A DNA stretch of 64,000 nucleotides from Bacteroidota bacterium (GCA_013286565.1 JABDFM010000004.1:1-64000), one strand, 5' to 3'. Shown: positions 26,537-35,930, counted from the stretch's first letter. The notes: generated from the sequence alone by a model not told the origin. Translations and numbers: made by a program.

Positions 26537-27362
26537 CTTTCTTTTGCTGCGCCTCCAGTGTCGCCTGCTCGGGTGCAAATTTATTAATGATCACATCTAC
26601 ATATTGCAGCTTGCTGAAATCAACGTCAAGCCTCACCTCCATATTTAATGAATACCCACCGGCCCTTGTCTTCAAATTACTCACCTTCCCTATCGGGATG
26701 CCCGCCGGGAACAATGAGTATTGCGAGGTCACCACTTCTTCGCCGATATGTGGCTGTGCACTATTTGAAACATCCTTCAAAAATCCTTTATGCGGGTCGA
26801 GGTTATCGGCCCATTCAATATACCCTATTTCCTTATTCTTAGCCAGCATAGCGCTAAAGCGCGAATCTTTATGCAGTAAAGATTGCACTACAGACAAGTG
26901 CTCCCCAACAAAAACCACTTTACCAACTAATCCCGAACTGCAAATAACCCCCATACCCTTACCTATGCCCTGTTTGCTTCCGCGATTAATGGTGATATAA
27001 TTATTGCTCCGGTTAACCGAATTATTGATCACCTTGGCTTCGATATAAGTGTATTGCTGCTTGTAAATGGTATCGTCCACCTTGCGTTTTGCCAGTGTAT
27101 CGACATAAAAAGAGCTTTTAAGCTGATTGCGTAAACGGGCGTTCTCGCGTGCAAGACTATCATTCACTTCGCGCAGCGAAAGATAACCAGATAGCACATC
27201 CATCTCGGCGTATAAGCTACCGGTAACCTTGCCAGTTGAGTTAATAAATGTTGCTTTTTGAAACGAGTTGTACTTGATATAAATAACCAGGGAGCTGATC
27301 TCGAAGATAAGAAACAAAAAAAATGCGTTATACTTAGTGATAAATACCAGGAGGTTACGCAT
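26529..27362 (-). CDS. mreC: Rod shape-determining protein MreC
   Basis: 277 residues. An N-terminal membrane helix (AFFLFLIFEISSLVIYI) is followed by a coiled coil (VNDSLARENARLRNQLKS) and two beta domains, with GSKQGIGKGMGVICSSGLVG as the conserved core. Periplasmic scaffold joining MreB/MreD to PBP2. The spacer from mreB is filled by a word-repeat array at 27364-27443. Confidence 0.94.
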   Translation of the reverse strand: MRNLLVFITKYNAFFLFLIFEISSLVIYIKYNSFQKATFINSTGKVTGSLYAEMDVLSGYLSLREVNDSLARENARLRNQLKSSFYVDTLAKRKVDDTIYKQQYTYIEAKVINNSVNRSNNYITINRGSKQGIGKGMGVICSSGLVGKVVFVGEHLSVVQSLLHKDSRFSAMLAKNKEIGYIEWADNLDPHKGFLKDVSNSAQPHIGEEVVTSQYSLFPAGIPIGKVSNLKTRAGGYSLNMEVRLDVDFSKLQYVDVIINKFAPEQATLEAQQKKDE

Positions 27363-27363
27363 G

Positions 27364-27443
27364 GGGGACTAGTTATGAGTGATGAGTTATAAGTAATGAG
27401 TTAAGCCTAATACTCAAAACTCATTACTTATAACTCACTACTA
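27364..27443. repeat. Word-repeat array between mreB and mreC, GAGTTATGA vocabulary
   Basis: Copies of AGTTATGAGTGATGAGTTAT and TAAGTAATGAGTTA followed by their inverses (AACTCATTACTTATAACTCA) form a nearly complete hairpin. It spans almost the entire 83-bp spacer between the mreB stop and mreC start. The same words recur at 48634-48722 and inside the riboswitch at 53398-53452. Confidence 0.75.
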
Positions 27444-27445
27444 AA

Positions 27446-28468
27446 TTACTGCATCAGAAATTTAAAATTACCAATATTTTTCAACGCGGTTCCTGTTCCG
27501 CGTACTACGGCACGCAATGGATCTTCGGCAACGTGAACAGGCAGCTTGGTTTTTGCGGCTACACGTTTATCGAGGCCACGCAGCAATGCACCGCCACCGG
27601 TTAAATAAATACCTGTCTGGTAAATATCTGCTGAAAGCTCAGGCGGGGTAATTTCCAGCGCCTTTAGTATCGCTTCCTCAATTTTTGAGATCGATTTATC
27701 CAGGCAATGCGCTATCTCGGTATAAGATACCATGATCTGTTTTGGAACACCTGTCATCAGGTCACGGCCCTGCACAGCAAAGTCCGCTGGTGGATCGGCC
27801 AGCTCAGGCAATGCAGCCCCTACTTCAATTTTTATCTTTTCGGCAGTACGATCACCGATCATGATGTTATGCTGACGACGAATATATTGTACAATATCAG
27901 AGTCGAAGTTATCACCTGCCACACGGATAGACTGGTCGCACACGATACCTGATAACGCGATAACCGCGATCTCGGTAGTACCACCACCGATATCGATGAT
28001 CATGTTACCCATTGGTTCTTCCACATCAATACCGATACCTACCGCGGCAGCCATTGGTTCGTGAATAAGGTAAACTTCTTTTGCTCCGGCTATTTCGGCA
28101 GAGTCGCGCACCGCACGTTTTTCAACCTCGGTAATACCCGACGGGATACAGATCACCATACGCAACGACGGGAAGAACCAGCCTTTGCCATGATTGATCA
28201 TTTTTATCATGCCGCGTATCATGTGCTCAGCAGCGTTAAAATCGGCTATTACGCCATCTTTCAACGGGCGTACCGTACGTATGTTCTCGTGGGTTTTGCC
28301 TTCCATTTGCATGGCCTGGCGCCCTATTGCGATCACTTTATTGGTGGTGCGGTCAAATGCGACGATGGATGGTTCATCGACCACTACTTTATCATTATGT
28401 ATGATGAGGGTATTTGCGGTGCCTAAATCAATGGCAATTTCTTGTGTAAAAAAGTTAAATAGACCCAT
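27446..28468 (-). CDS. mreB: Rod shape-determining protein MreB
   Basis: 340 residues, full actin-like length. Phosphate 1 loop IDLGTANTLI, phosphate 2 MIIDIGGGTTEIAVI and the adenosine motif IYLTGGGALLRGLD are present. Forms membrane-associated filaments that guide elongation. First gene of the mre/rod run; a -7 promoter element lies at 28495-28502. Confidence 0.97.
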   Translation of the reverse strand: MGLFNFFTQEIAIDLGTANTLIIHNDKVVVDEPSIVAFDRTTNKVIAIGRQAMQMEGKTHENIRTVRPLKDGVIADFNAAEHMIRGMIKMINHGKGWFFPSLRMVICIPSGITEVEKRAVRDSAEIAGAKEVYLIHEPMAAAVGIGIDVEEPMGNMIIDIGGGTTEIAVIALSGIVCDQSIRVAGDNFDSDIVQYIRRQHNIMIGDRTAEKIKIEVGAALPELADPPADFAVQGRDLMTGVPKQIMVSYTEIAHCLDKSISKIEEAILKALEITPPELSADIYQTGIYLTGGGALLRGLDKRVAAKTKLPVHVAEDPLRAVVRGTGTALKNIGNFKFLMQ

Positions 28469-28494
28469 ATTTTGTTTAAGTCAAAAATTGTCTG

Positions 28495-28502
28495 CAAAGT
28501 TA
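28495..28502 (-). promoter_or_regulatory. -7 element of the mreB operon
   Basis: Minus-strand TAACTTTG matches TAnnTTTG, 27 bp upstream of the mreB ATG. No clear TTG -33 element is visible at the usual spacing. Confidence 0.5.
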
Positions 28503-28604
28503 AATATCTCGATTCGGTTTTTCACGAATTTAGACTAATTAAAGCGAATAAAACTAATTATTATTGCCCAAACCAGATTTAATTTTTGTACGTATCTTTT
28601 TTAA

Positions 28605-30131
28605 TTAATGTTTAAAATGACGTACTCCGGTCATTACCATGGAAATACCCTTTTCATTGGCCATATTTACAGAATCCTGGTCCTTAATTGAACCGCCCGG
28701 CTGCAATACCGCAGTGATACCAGCTTCGGCAGCAAGCTCCACACAATCCGAGAATGGGAAGAAAGCGTCAGACGCCATTACTGCTCCATTCAGGTCGAAC
28801 CCAAAGCTGGCAGCTTTTATAATCGCCTGTTTCAGAGAGTCAACCCTTGAGGTTTGGCCCACACCGCTTGCCATTAACTGGTTATTTTTAGCAAACACAA
28901 TGGTGTTTGATTTGGTATGCTTTACTACTTTGTTGGCAAAAAACAGATCGCGCAACTCATGTTCGGTTGGTTGTTTATCGGTAACGGGGCGCATTTGATC
29001 GGGCCCTTCAATCACCAGGTCTTTGTCCTGCTCAATTACGCCGTTCAGTAAAGTCTTAAATTGCTTTACAGGCAATTCCACCGGTTGGCGTATCAGGATT
29101 ATCCTGTTCTTTTTTCCCTTTAGTACCTGTACTGCCTCGTCTGTGTAAGCAGGGGCTATCAGCACCTCAAAAAATATCTTGCTGATCTCTGTCGCGGTCT
29201 CCGCGTCAATCTCATCATTGGCAATAATTACACCACCGAATGCCGACACCGGGTCGCAGGCCAGGGCATCAATCCATGCCTCTTTTATGAACGACCTGCT
29301 GGCTATCCCGCAGGCATTGGTATGTTTCAGTATAGCGATGGTAGGCTCGGTAAATTCGTCTATCAAGGCTACGGCAGCATCCACATCAACCAGGTTGTTG
29401 TATGACAGTTCCTTGCCGTGCAGTTTGGTGAACATCGCCTCCAGGTTGCCATAAAATATACCCTGCTGATGTGGGTTCTCGCCATAACGCAGCGTCTCGC
29501 TTTTCAGGATGCTTTGTTTGAAGACGGGCAATTGCTCGTCCTGGTTAAAATAGGTAAATATCGCGGTATCGTAATGCGAAGTAATGTTGAACGCCTTTTG
29601 AGCGAACGAACGGCGCTGGTCAATGGTAGTTTCGCCATTCTGCTCTTTCAGTATCTCGCCTAAACCAATATAATCATCCTTTGATGCTACGATCACTACA
29701 TCCTTATAATTTTTGGCTGCTGCGCGTATCAGCGATATACCGCCGATGTCTATCTTTTCGATCACATCATCCTGCGCGGCACCCGATCTCACGGTTTCCT
29801 CGAAAGGGTAAAGGTCAACGATAACCAGGTCAATCTCCGGGATATCGTATTGGTCCAACTGCTGCTCATCGCTCTCAAAATTACGCCTGGCTAATATCCC
29901 GCCGAACACTTTTGGGTGCAGCGTTTTAACACGACCGCCTAAAATGGACGGGTACGACGTCAGGTCCTCAACAGCTATCACTTCGGCACCCAGGCTGCGT
30001 ATAAAAGTTTCGGTACCACCGGTGGAGTATATTTTTACACCCAAACGGCTTAACTCGTGGATGATAGGCTCCAGGTTGTCTTTATAATAAACTGAAATTA
30101 AGGCATTTTTTATTTGAACAGATTGGCTCAT
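28605..30131 (-). CDS. purH: Bifunctional AICAR formyltransferase/IMP cyclohydrolase
   Basis: 508 residues, the family's usual length. The N-terminal cyclohydrolase domain has IYSTGGTETFIRS and VKTLHPKVFGGIL. The C-terminal transformylase domain has LRYGENPHQQGIFY, the conserved ILKHTNACGIA with its catalytic Lys-His pair and SDAFFPFSDCVELA. It performs the last two steps of IMP synthesis. ATG 30131 (MSQSVQIK) is chosen over a GTG six bases upstream. Monocistronic; purN follows in the same pathway about 1.1 kb away on the same strand. Confidence 0.96.
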   Translation of the reverse strand: MSQSVQIKNALISVYYKDNLEPIIHELSRLGVKIYSTGGTETFIRSLGAEVIAVEDLTSYPSILGGRVKTLHPKVFGGILARRNFESDEQQLDQYDIPEIDLVIVDLYPFEETVRSGAAQDDVIEKIDIGGISLIRAAAKNYKDVVIVASKDDYIGLGEILKEQNGETTIDQRRSFAQKAFNITSHYDTAIFTYFNQDEQLPVFKQSILKSETLRYGENPHQQGIFYGNLEAMFTKLHGKELSYNNLVDVDAAVALIDEFTEPTIAILKHTNACGIASRSFIKEAWIDALACDPVSAFGGVIIANDEIDAETATEISKIFFEVLIAPAYTDEAVQVLKGKKNRIILIRQPVELPVKQFKTLLNGVIEQDKDLVIEGPDQMRPVTDKQPTEHELRDLFFANKVVKHTKSNTIVFAKNNQLMASGVGQTSRVDSLKQAIIKAASFGFDLNGAVMASDAFFPFSDCVELAAEAGITAVLQPGGSIKDQDSVNMANEKGISMVMTGVRHFKH

Positions 30132-30153
30132 TGACACACGTTTTTTTGAGCCG

Positions 30154-30161
30154 CAAAGGTA
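30154..30161 (-). promoter_or_regulatory. -7 element of purH
   Basis: Minus-strand TACCTTTG fits TAnnTTTG, 23 bp upstream of the purH ATG, giving a very short leader. The region just upstream (30162-30200) is a word-repeat array built from GATTAGAGGTTAGAGATC, so it overlaps the -33 position. Confidence 0.55.
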
Positions 30162-30229
30162 GTGATTAGTGATCAGAGATTAGAGGTTAGAGATCAGTTT
30201 TTTTATATCTGCTTTGGATGGGTTGTATT

Positions 30230-31162
30230 TGGGCGTTTCCCCTGCCGGGGCCAGGCTTTTCACTCATACTGCACGAGGCATTAATCACAGGCCGGTATCC
30301 GCTGCTATCCTTTACGCAAAGTTTCCGTTCCGTCTTTTGTCTGAACCATGATTTCCATGATTATTTAATAACCGCATCCTTAATCAAGTTAATCTACAAA
30401 TCAGGTAAACGTCGTAGCCATCTTGAACACCTATTAAAAACAAACAATTTGTGAAAAATCATAGTTCAGACATTTCCTTCAGCTACCATACCGGAATACT
30501 GCGGAATAATCCGGAAACCCTCCCCCACGCGTCATTGCGAAGAATGAAGCAATCTCTACACAGGACATTCAAACAGCATGATTTTTCTTAGGTCGTGGAT
30601 TGCAAATCCCGACCAACGTGAGGGGATGGTACTCATTCATGATTTTTTTCTTAAAAACTCAAATACAATAAAACCAATTATTGCGGCGGTAACTGCGATT
30701 AAGAAATTATCAATAGTCAAGATATCATTTAAGGCGTAAAGGATATTCTTCTTTTGTCCGTTGCCGGTTTTATTATACTCCCCCATTAATAAGTTTGAGT
30801 AAAAAAGAAATATGATAAAGGCTATTTCAATTATTGCCCTTAAAAAACTCCTATTTAATGAGGTTTTATTCATTGCTTATCGTTTACCCCGAAGATAGGG
30901 ATTTGGAACAATTTTTTGGGGTAATTCCGGTAATTTCCGGTATGGGGGAGCGGAAGGAAATGTCTGAACCATGATTTTTAGGATTCAAGGATTTTCATGA
31001 TGGTAATCTGATATTAAATCAAGTTAATCTGGTTAATCCGATAAATCATGGTTCAGACAAAAAGCGGAACAGAAACTTCGCGTAAAGGATAGCAGCGGAT
31101 ACCGGCCTGTGATTAATGCCAGTGCAGTATGAGCGTATAGCCTGACCCGCAGGGAACGCCCC
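30230..31162. mobile_element. Nested inverted-repeat cassette around a small membrane protein gene
   Basis: The outer arms 30230-30354 and about 31044-31162 are inverted copies over some 120 bp with few changes (shared core AATCACAGGCCGGTATCCGC). Inside, each side carries a sub-element bounded by GTCTGAACCATGATTT and its inverse (30339-30475 and 30961-31059). A further inner pair (CATTTCCTTC near 30471 and GGAAGGAAATG near 30952) with CCGGAAT-type blocks follows. The only gene inside is the 78-codon gene at 30637-30873. No transposase is present. This explains the gene-free stretches 30132-30636 and 30874-31257 apart from REP-like half units at 30531 and 31193. Confidence 0.6.
30637..30873 (-). 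CDS. Small two-helix membrane protein, function unknown
   Basis: 78 residues with a basic N-terminus, a first hydrophobic helix (AIIEIAFIIFLFYSNLLM), a polar loop YNKTGNGQKKNILYALND, and a second helix (FLIAVTAAIIGFIVFEFL) ending in RKKS. This is a typical bitopic hairpin with both termini inside by charge. No family recognised. It lies in the centre of the inverted-repeat cassette and is the only plausible gene there. Confidence 0.55.
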   Translation of the reverse strand: MNKTSLNRSFLRAIIEIAFIIFLFYSNLLMGEYNKTGNGQKKNILYALNDILTIDNFLIAVTAAIIGFIVFEFLRKKS

Positions 31163-31257
31163 AAAAATAAATTGTGGTTATTGATCAGCTTATGTAGAGA
31201 TGGCCACGCTATCGCTCGCCATGACGGTCTGGTTGTTGATTGGTTAACCTCTAATCT

Positions 31258-31836
31258 CTACGATTTCATCTTCTTCAGCAAATTCTCTATTACGCGGGGG
31301 AAGTGCTGGTGCTCCAGTTGCTGACCTTTAAATTTGATCATTTCGAGGTTGTCGCCGGGTTCAATCTTGAATTTGGATTGGTGCAGTATCTCGCCCTCGT
31401 CAAAATGTTCGTTCACGAAGTGGATGGTAATGCCCGATTCTTCTTCTTTGGCAGCCAGTACGGCGTTGTGCACATGATCGCCATACATGCCTTTGCCGCC
31501 GTATTTGGGCAACAGAGCCGGGTGCAGATTGATGATCTTATTGGGGAAAGCTTTGAGTAAAGTTGCAGGTACCAGCCATAAAAAGCCGGCGAGTACGATG
31601 AGGTCGACCTGTAGGTTTTTGAGCAGGCGTATCACATTATCGGTATCATAAAACTCCTGCCGGGTAAAAATATGCGCCGGTATCTCGAAATTGTCGGCCC
31701 GCTGCAATACGTAGGCCTGCGGATTGTTGGTCAATATCAGTACAACCTCGGCTTCGGAGCTGCGTTTAAAATGCTCCATTATCTTTTGGGCATTTGATCC
31801 TGAACCTGAAGCAAAAATAGCGATCCTTTTTTTCAT
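31258..31836 (-). CDS. purN: Phosphoribosylglycinamide formyltransferase
   Basis: 192 residues. The start MKKRIAIFASGSGSNAQKIM carries the phosphate-binding loop, and NLHPALLPKYGGKGMYGDHV is the catalytic segment with the conserved N-x-H and later Asp (HFVNEHFDEGEIL). It transfers formyl from 10-formyl-THF to GAR in purine synthesis. ATG 31836 is used since the longer frame adds only unconserved residues. Confidence 0.94.
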   Translation of the reverse strand: MKKRIAIFASGSGSNAQKIMEHFKRSSEAEVVLILTNNPQAYVLQRADNFEIPAHIFTRQEFYDTDNVIRLLKNLQVDLIVLAGFLWLVPATLLKAFPNKIINLHPALLPKYGGKGMYGDHVHNAVLAAKEEESGITIHFVNEHFDEGEILHQSKFKIEPGDNLEMIKFKGQQLEHQHFPRVIENLLKKMKS

Positions 31837-31969
31837 TGAGTTTTTTTGCTCTTTAATAGCAATTAACAACAGCCCTTATACGTGTATTACAGACGGATGG
31901 TGGTGTTAAATGTTTTGACAGCTATCAGATTGCATCAAATATAAAATTTTGAAGCTTTATTCGCACATA

Positions 31970-32473
31970 TTATGGAGTTTTTTGACGAACAAATCCATAT
32001 CTGGTTATGGTGCGCTTTTTATTGGACGGATAAAACTGCTCCAGGTCGCCGGTTTGCAGTACTAAGGAGTAATTTCCTATGTTAACGATCTGCGCCTGCG
32101 AGAATGGCATGGAACTGCCTGTTAGGGAAGTAGTGTCCTTCACCGTTATATCAGAAGCCAGGAAAAGCTGGTTTGATGATAGCGACCAATGCCCGGTAGC
32201 CGTTGGCTGCGGTGTGCAGCTATAATTGGTATAGGTGCAGGTTAAATTGGCATTAAAAGTGAGCACCTGGTTAAGGTTGCAGGTGGCGTATAGGGTATCG
32301 GTGGTTTTGAGTGTATCGCCCACAAAATTGGATACCTGGTACGATGCCAGTTGCCAGTTGCCGCCGGTAAAAAGTGTTTGTATAGAGCCCGAATTATCCT
32401 TTTTGCAGGAGTTAACCAACAAAATGATGGCCGAAAAACCAACCAGTAAAAACAGTAACAGTTTATATTTCAT
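31970..32473 (-). CDS. Lipoprotein with lipocalin-like fold
   Basis: 167 residues. Lipoprotein signal ending LLVNSCKKD, followed by a beta-rich domain beginning FTGGNWQLASYQV, with LTFNANLTCTYTNYSC and GHWSLSSNQLFL. The W-x-L-x-S opening and alternating strands fit the small lipocalin-like domains abundant in Bacteroidota. Ligand unknown. Divergently oriented to the dehydrogenase downstream. Confidence 0.75.
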   Translation of the reverse strand: MKYKLLLFLLVGFSAIILLVNSCKKDNSGSIQTLFTGGNWQLASYQVSNFVGDTLKTTDTLYATCNLNQVLTFNANLTCTYTNYSCTPQPTATGHWSLSSNQLFLASDITVKDTTSLTGSSMPFSQAQIVNIGNYSLVLQTGDLEQFYPSNKKRTITRYGFVRQKTP

Positions 32474-32604
32474 TTTATAGCAGGCAACAAAAATAGGAAA
32501 TTGGGCTTAACAGATTTCATATTGTTTAATATAACTGTAAAAATGCTTATTTAGTTTAGGATGATGGGCGAGGAGAAATAAATAAATTGGTACTTTAGTT
32601 GAAT

Positions 32605-33594
32605 ATGCTTGTTACCTACGAAAAACTCCAGTCTGAATTTAAACGGGTATTGCTCACCCTCGGCTTTACAGCACATAAGGCGGAACAATGCGCTATTATT
32701 TTTGCGGAGAATAGTCGCGATGGGGTTTATACGCACGGGCTGAACCGCTTCCCAACCTTTATACAATACATTAAGGACGGACTCATAAACCCCAACGCTG
32801 AACCAACAAAAGAGGGTGGTTTTGGTGCGATAGAACAATGGAACGGCAATTTGGGACCGGGAGTACTCAACGCCAGCTTTTGTATGGATCGGGCCATCAG
32901 CCTGGCAAAAGAAAATGGGATAGGCTGCGTAGCCATCAAAAACACCAACCACTGGATGCGTGGCGGCACCTACGGCTGGCAGGCAGCTGACGCGGGCATG
33001 ATTGGCATTTGTTTTACCAATACCATAGCCAATATGCCTCCCTGGGGTGGTATCGATGCACGTTTGGGAAATAACCCGCTGATCATAGCGGTCCCCCGGA
33101 AGGACGGACACGTAGTGCTGGATATGGCAATATCGCAATACTCCTTTGGCAAACTCAACCTCTACAAATCAAAAAACGAGCAGTTACCCCTACCCGGCGG
33201 ATATGATACCGAAGGCAATTTAACTACCGACCCTGCTGCCATTATCAAATCGCTGCGACCATTGCCCATAGGTTTCTGGAAAGGTTCGGGATTATCTTTA
33301 GTGCTCGATCTGTTGGCAACCGTGCTTAGCCAGGGCCAATCAACCGCTGATGTAACCCATAGCGGGTCGGAATCAGGGGTATCACAGGTGTTTATTTGCA
33401 TCCAGCCAAATGCGGGTGTTCAGACCGAAACGCTGATTGAGAACATTATTAAATACACCAAAAGCAGTCGGACTGAAAAGGAAGGCGGCTCCATCTTCTA
33501 CCCCGGAGAAAATACGCTGAAAACGAGGGAGAAAAGCTTAAAAGAAGGCATTTGGGTGGATGAAGGGATTTGGGAGAGGGTGAAGGGGATGTGA
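32605..33594 (+). CDS. LDH2-family NAD(P)H dehydrogenase, probably 3-dehydro-L-gulonate 2-dehydrogenase (YiaK-like)
   Basis: 329 residues of the LDH2/malate dehydrogenase-like fold unrelated to Rossmann enzymes. Conserved landmarks are DGVYTHGLNRFPTFIQYIKD with the catalytic His, CVAIKNTNHWMRGGTYGWQA, and PWGGIDARLGNNPLIIAVPR. The NHWMRGGTYGWQAA segment is what I associate with YiaK-type 3-dehydro-L-gulonate dehydrogenases rather than malate or ureidoglycolate enzymes. ATG at 32605 is used over a TTG six bases earlier. No other ascorbate or gulonate genes adjoin. Confidence 0.85.
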   Translation: MLVTYEKLQSEFKRVLLTLGFTAHKAEQCAIIFAENSRDGVYTHGLNRFPTFIQYIKDGLINPNAEPTKEGGFGAIEQWNGNLGPGVLNASFCMDRAISLAKENGIGCVAIKNTNHWMRGGTYGWQAADAGMIGICFTNTIANMPPWGGIDARLGNNPLIIAVPRKDGHVVLDMAISQYSFGKLNLYKSKNEQLPLPGGYDTEGNLTTDPAAIIKSLRPLPIGFWKGSGLSLVLDLLATVLSQGQSTADVTHSGSESGVSQVFICIQPNAGVQTETLIENIIKYTKSSRTEKEGGSIFYPGENTLKTREKSLKEGIWVDEGIWERVKGM

Positions 33595-33661
33595 AATATT
33601 AATTACAATTATAAGTTTCGTATATTTGTGTAGGGAGTAAGATATTCTAAGATTTACGATC

Positions 33662-33895
33662 ATGTATTCAGAAGCAAAAAAACTACATATCATAGAAGAA
33701 GTTCTCAAAATAGAAAGTGAGACTACTTTATCTGCTTTGGATGATTTTTTGAAGAAATCAAAAAAAGCCAAAACCCCAATGAATGAATCCAGCTTTAAGG
33801 AATTTTCAGGTATTTGGTCTAAGGCCGAAGCTGAAGAAATAGAACGGATCATAGCGGAATCATGTGAAACGATCCATCTCGATGACTGGAAATAA
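33662..33895 (+). CDS. Probable antitoxin of a VapBC-like pair
   Basis: 77 residues, mostly helical and charged (KLHIIEEVLKIESETTLSAL, then FSGIWSKAEAEEIERIIAES and the acidic end HLDDWK). It overlaps the PIN toxin gene by 14 bp. Helix-plus-acidic-tail proteins of this size directly before a PIN gene are typical antitoxins. A specific family is not recognised. Confidence 0.7.
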   Translation: MYSEAKKLHIIEEVLKIESETTLSALDDFLKKSKKAKTPMNESSFKEFSGIWSKAEAEEIERIIAESCETIHLDDWK

Positions 33896-34274
33896 CATCC
33901 TGTTAGATACCAATATTATTATTGAGCTATTCAAAGGAAACCATTCTGTTACCACATCCCTGGAAACTCAACAATCAGTTAATATCCCCTTTGCTGTTTT
34001 AGGAGAATTATATCTTGGTGCCTACAGATCGTCGAACCCCAAAAAGCATATAAAACAAGTAAACGATTTTTTAAAGAAATGCAACGTCCTTGTCGCAGAT
34101 GATGAAACGGCAAATAATTATGCTTTAATAAAGACTGAATTACTCAATAAAGGCAAACCAATCCCGGAAAATGACATTTGGATAGCTGCCATAGCCAAAC
34201 AGCACGAATTAAAGTTGATTACAAGAGATAAACACTTCACTGAAATTGATGGGCTAAGTATAGAAAATTGGTAA
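33882..34274 (+). CDS. PIN-domain toxin, VapC-like (second locus)
   Basis: 130 residues. PIN acidic residues in NNILLDTNIIIELF, VLGELYLGAYRS, IPENDIWIAAIA and LITRDKHF are all seen. ATG 33882 (MTGNNILLDTN) fits the family better than a GTG 18 bp earlier. It is the VapC/FitB-like subgroup (ELYLGAYRS), different from the PIN at 22308, so the two loci are not recent duplicates. Confidence 0.87.
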   Translation: MTGNNILLDTNIIIELFKGNHSVTTSLETQQSVNIPFAVLGELYLGAYRSSNPKKHIKQVNDFLKKCNVLVADDETANNYALIKTELLNKGKPIPENDIWIAAIAKQHELKLITRDKHFTEIDGLSIENW

Positions 34275-34292
34275 AATCAATTATTTCATAAC

Positions 34293-35015
34293 CTACTCTA
34301 CCAACCCCTCAAATTTATCCCAAAACCCATCCTTAGGCAAAGGCGCTACGATCTCGATAGGCTCTTTTTTGATGGGATGGATAAAGCGCAGCCTACGGGC
34401 ATGCAGACAGATACTTTTTTTTAAGCTGCCGCGGGGATAGCCGTATTTATTATCACCAACAATAGGGCAATCCAAAGTAGCTAACTGTACACGTATCTGG
34501 TGCGGCCGCCCCGTGATGGGGTTAACTTCTATCAAATAATAACCTTCCAGTTCGGCAACGAGTTTGTAATTTAATTCGGAACGCAGGCTACCAGTTACTT
34601 CGTGGTCGTGGGCCTTGGTTACGTTTTTTTGTGGGTTTTTTATTAGCCAGTGTACCAGGTTACCCTCGGCGGGTTGGGGACGGTTGCGTACCACGGCATA
34701 ATAGGTTTTGCTCATCTCCCGGCTTTTAAAAAGCTGGTTAACCCTATCCAGGGCTTTGCTGGTTTTGGCAAACAGGATCACGCCGCTTACGGGTCTGTCA
34801 AGCCGATGCACCACACCTAAAAAAGCTCCATTGGGTTTATTATATTTTTTGGCAATGTATTTCTTCACCTTCTCATCCAGCGGCTCATCCCCCGTTTCGT
34901 CCACCTGCACAATATCGCCCGCACGTTTATTTACGGCGATGAGGTGGTTATCTTCATAAAGAATATCCTTATCGGTAATATCGTGGTTGATGTATTTAAT
35001 GTTAACTCTGGTCAT
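34293..35015 (-). CDS. RluA-family RNA pseudouridine synthase
   Basis: 240 residues. Catalytic motif GVVHRLDRPVSGVILFAKTS with the essential Asp, followed by YYAVVRNRPQPAEG and the C-terminal ITGRPHQIRVQLATLDCPIV. It lacks an S4 domain, as in the short RluA-like enzymes that modify tRNA or 23S rRNA. The exact RNA target is not decidable. Its start is preceded at once by a word-repeat array (35027-35098). Confidence 0.9.
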   Translation of the reverse strand: MTRVNIKYINHDITDKDILYEDNHLIAVNKRAGDIVQVDETGDEPLDEKVKKYIAKKYNKPNGAFLGVVHRLDRPVSGVILFAKTSKALDRVNQLFKSREMSKTYYAVVRNRPQPAEGNLVHWLIKNPQKNVTKAHDHEVTGSLRSELNYKLVAELEGYYLIEVNPITGRPHQIRVQLATLDCPIVGDNKYGYPRGSLKKSICLHARRLRFIHPIKKEPIEIVAPLPKDGFWDKFEGLVE

Positions 35016-35026
35016 AGGTTTGTAGA

Positions 35027-35098
35027 TAGACCATAGTCAATAGTCCATGGTCAATAGCAACTCAATTACTATGGTCTATGGACTATCAACTATGGACT
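35027..35098. repeat. Word-repeat array between panB and the RluA gene, CTATGGTC vocabulary
   Basis: AGACCATAGTCAATAGTCC and ATGGTCAATAG are answered by ACTATGGTCTATGGACTATC and CAACTATGGACT, giving a palindromic arrangement. It fills the 86-bp spacer between the panB stop and the start of the synthase gene. The same words recur at 39308-39380 and 49775-49855. Confidence 0.75.
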
Positions 35099-35101
35099 TA
35101 T

Positions 35102-35917
35102 TTAATACTGCTCTTTCTCATTCGGAAAATCCTTCGCCTTCACATCAGTAATATAGTTTTTGATAGCGTCGTTCATCACGTTATACAAGTTGGCATATTG
35201 CCGCAAAAACCTTGGTTTAAACTCTTTGTTGATGCCCAGCATATCATGTAAAACCAAAACCTGCCCATCACAATGTCGGCCAGCACCTATACCAATTATC
35301 GGAATATGTACGCTTTCAGTAACTTCTTTTGCCAGTTGGGCCGGTATCTTCTCCAGCACAATGCCAAAGCAACCAAGCTCCTGCAACTTCAATGCATCAT
35401 CACGCAGTTTTTGCGCTTCAACTTCTTCTTTGGCACGTACGGTATAAGTACCAAACTTGTAAATAGATTGAGGCGTTAAACCCAAATGCCCCATTACCGG
35501 GATACCGGCAGTGAGGATACGTGTTACAGATTCTGCGATCTCAACACCACCCTCCATCTTCACCCCGTGCGCGCCCGACTCCTTCATAATACGGATAGCC
35601 GAGTTAAGCGCCTCCTTGGAGTTTCCCTGGTAGGAACCAAAAGGAAGATCAACAATAACCAATGCCCTTTTTGCAGCCCGTACTACGGATGAGGCATGGT
35701 AGATCATCTGGTCTAAAGTTATAGGCAGCGTAGTCTCATGCCCGGCCATTACGTTTGAGGCTGAATCGCCCACTAAAATAATATCCATACCGGCCGCATC
35801 AACAATAGCGGCCATCGAATAATCGTAGGCGGTAAGCATGGCGATCTTCTCGCCACGGTTTTTCATCTCCTGCAAAATATGGGTGGTAACCCTTTTGATC
35901 TCTTTATTTACAGACAT
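35102..35917 (-). CDS. panB: 3-methyl-2-oxobutanoate hydroxymethyltransferase
   Basis: 271 residues, the family length. Motifs [52 protein letters not shown] and [20 protein letters not shown] carry the metal-binding Asp residues and catalytic Glu of PanB. First committed step of pantothenate synthesis. Divergent from carA, with a word-repeat region between them. Confidence 0.96.
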   Translation of the reverse strand: MSVNKEIKRVTTHILQEMKNRGEKIAMLTAYDYSMAAIVDAAGMDIILVGDSASNVMAGHETTLPITLDQMIYHASSVVRAAKRALVIVDLPFGSYQGNSKEALNSAIRIMKESGAHGVKMEGGVEIAESVTRILTAGIPVMGHLGLTPQSIYKFGTYTVRAKEEVEAQKLRDDALKLQELGCFGIVLEKIPAQLAKEVTESVHIPIIGIGAGRHCDGQVLVLHDMLGINKEFKPRFLRQYANLYNVMNDAIKNYITDVKAKDFPNEKEQY

Positions 35918-35930
35918 GCTGGTTGTTTTA

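Noticed and set aside
32551-33138. 195-codon open frame opposite the LDH2-family dehydrogenase.
   Set aside because: Antisense of conserved coding sequence with no domain.
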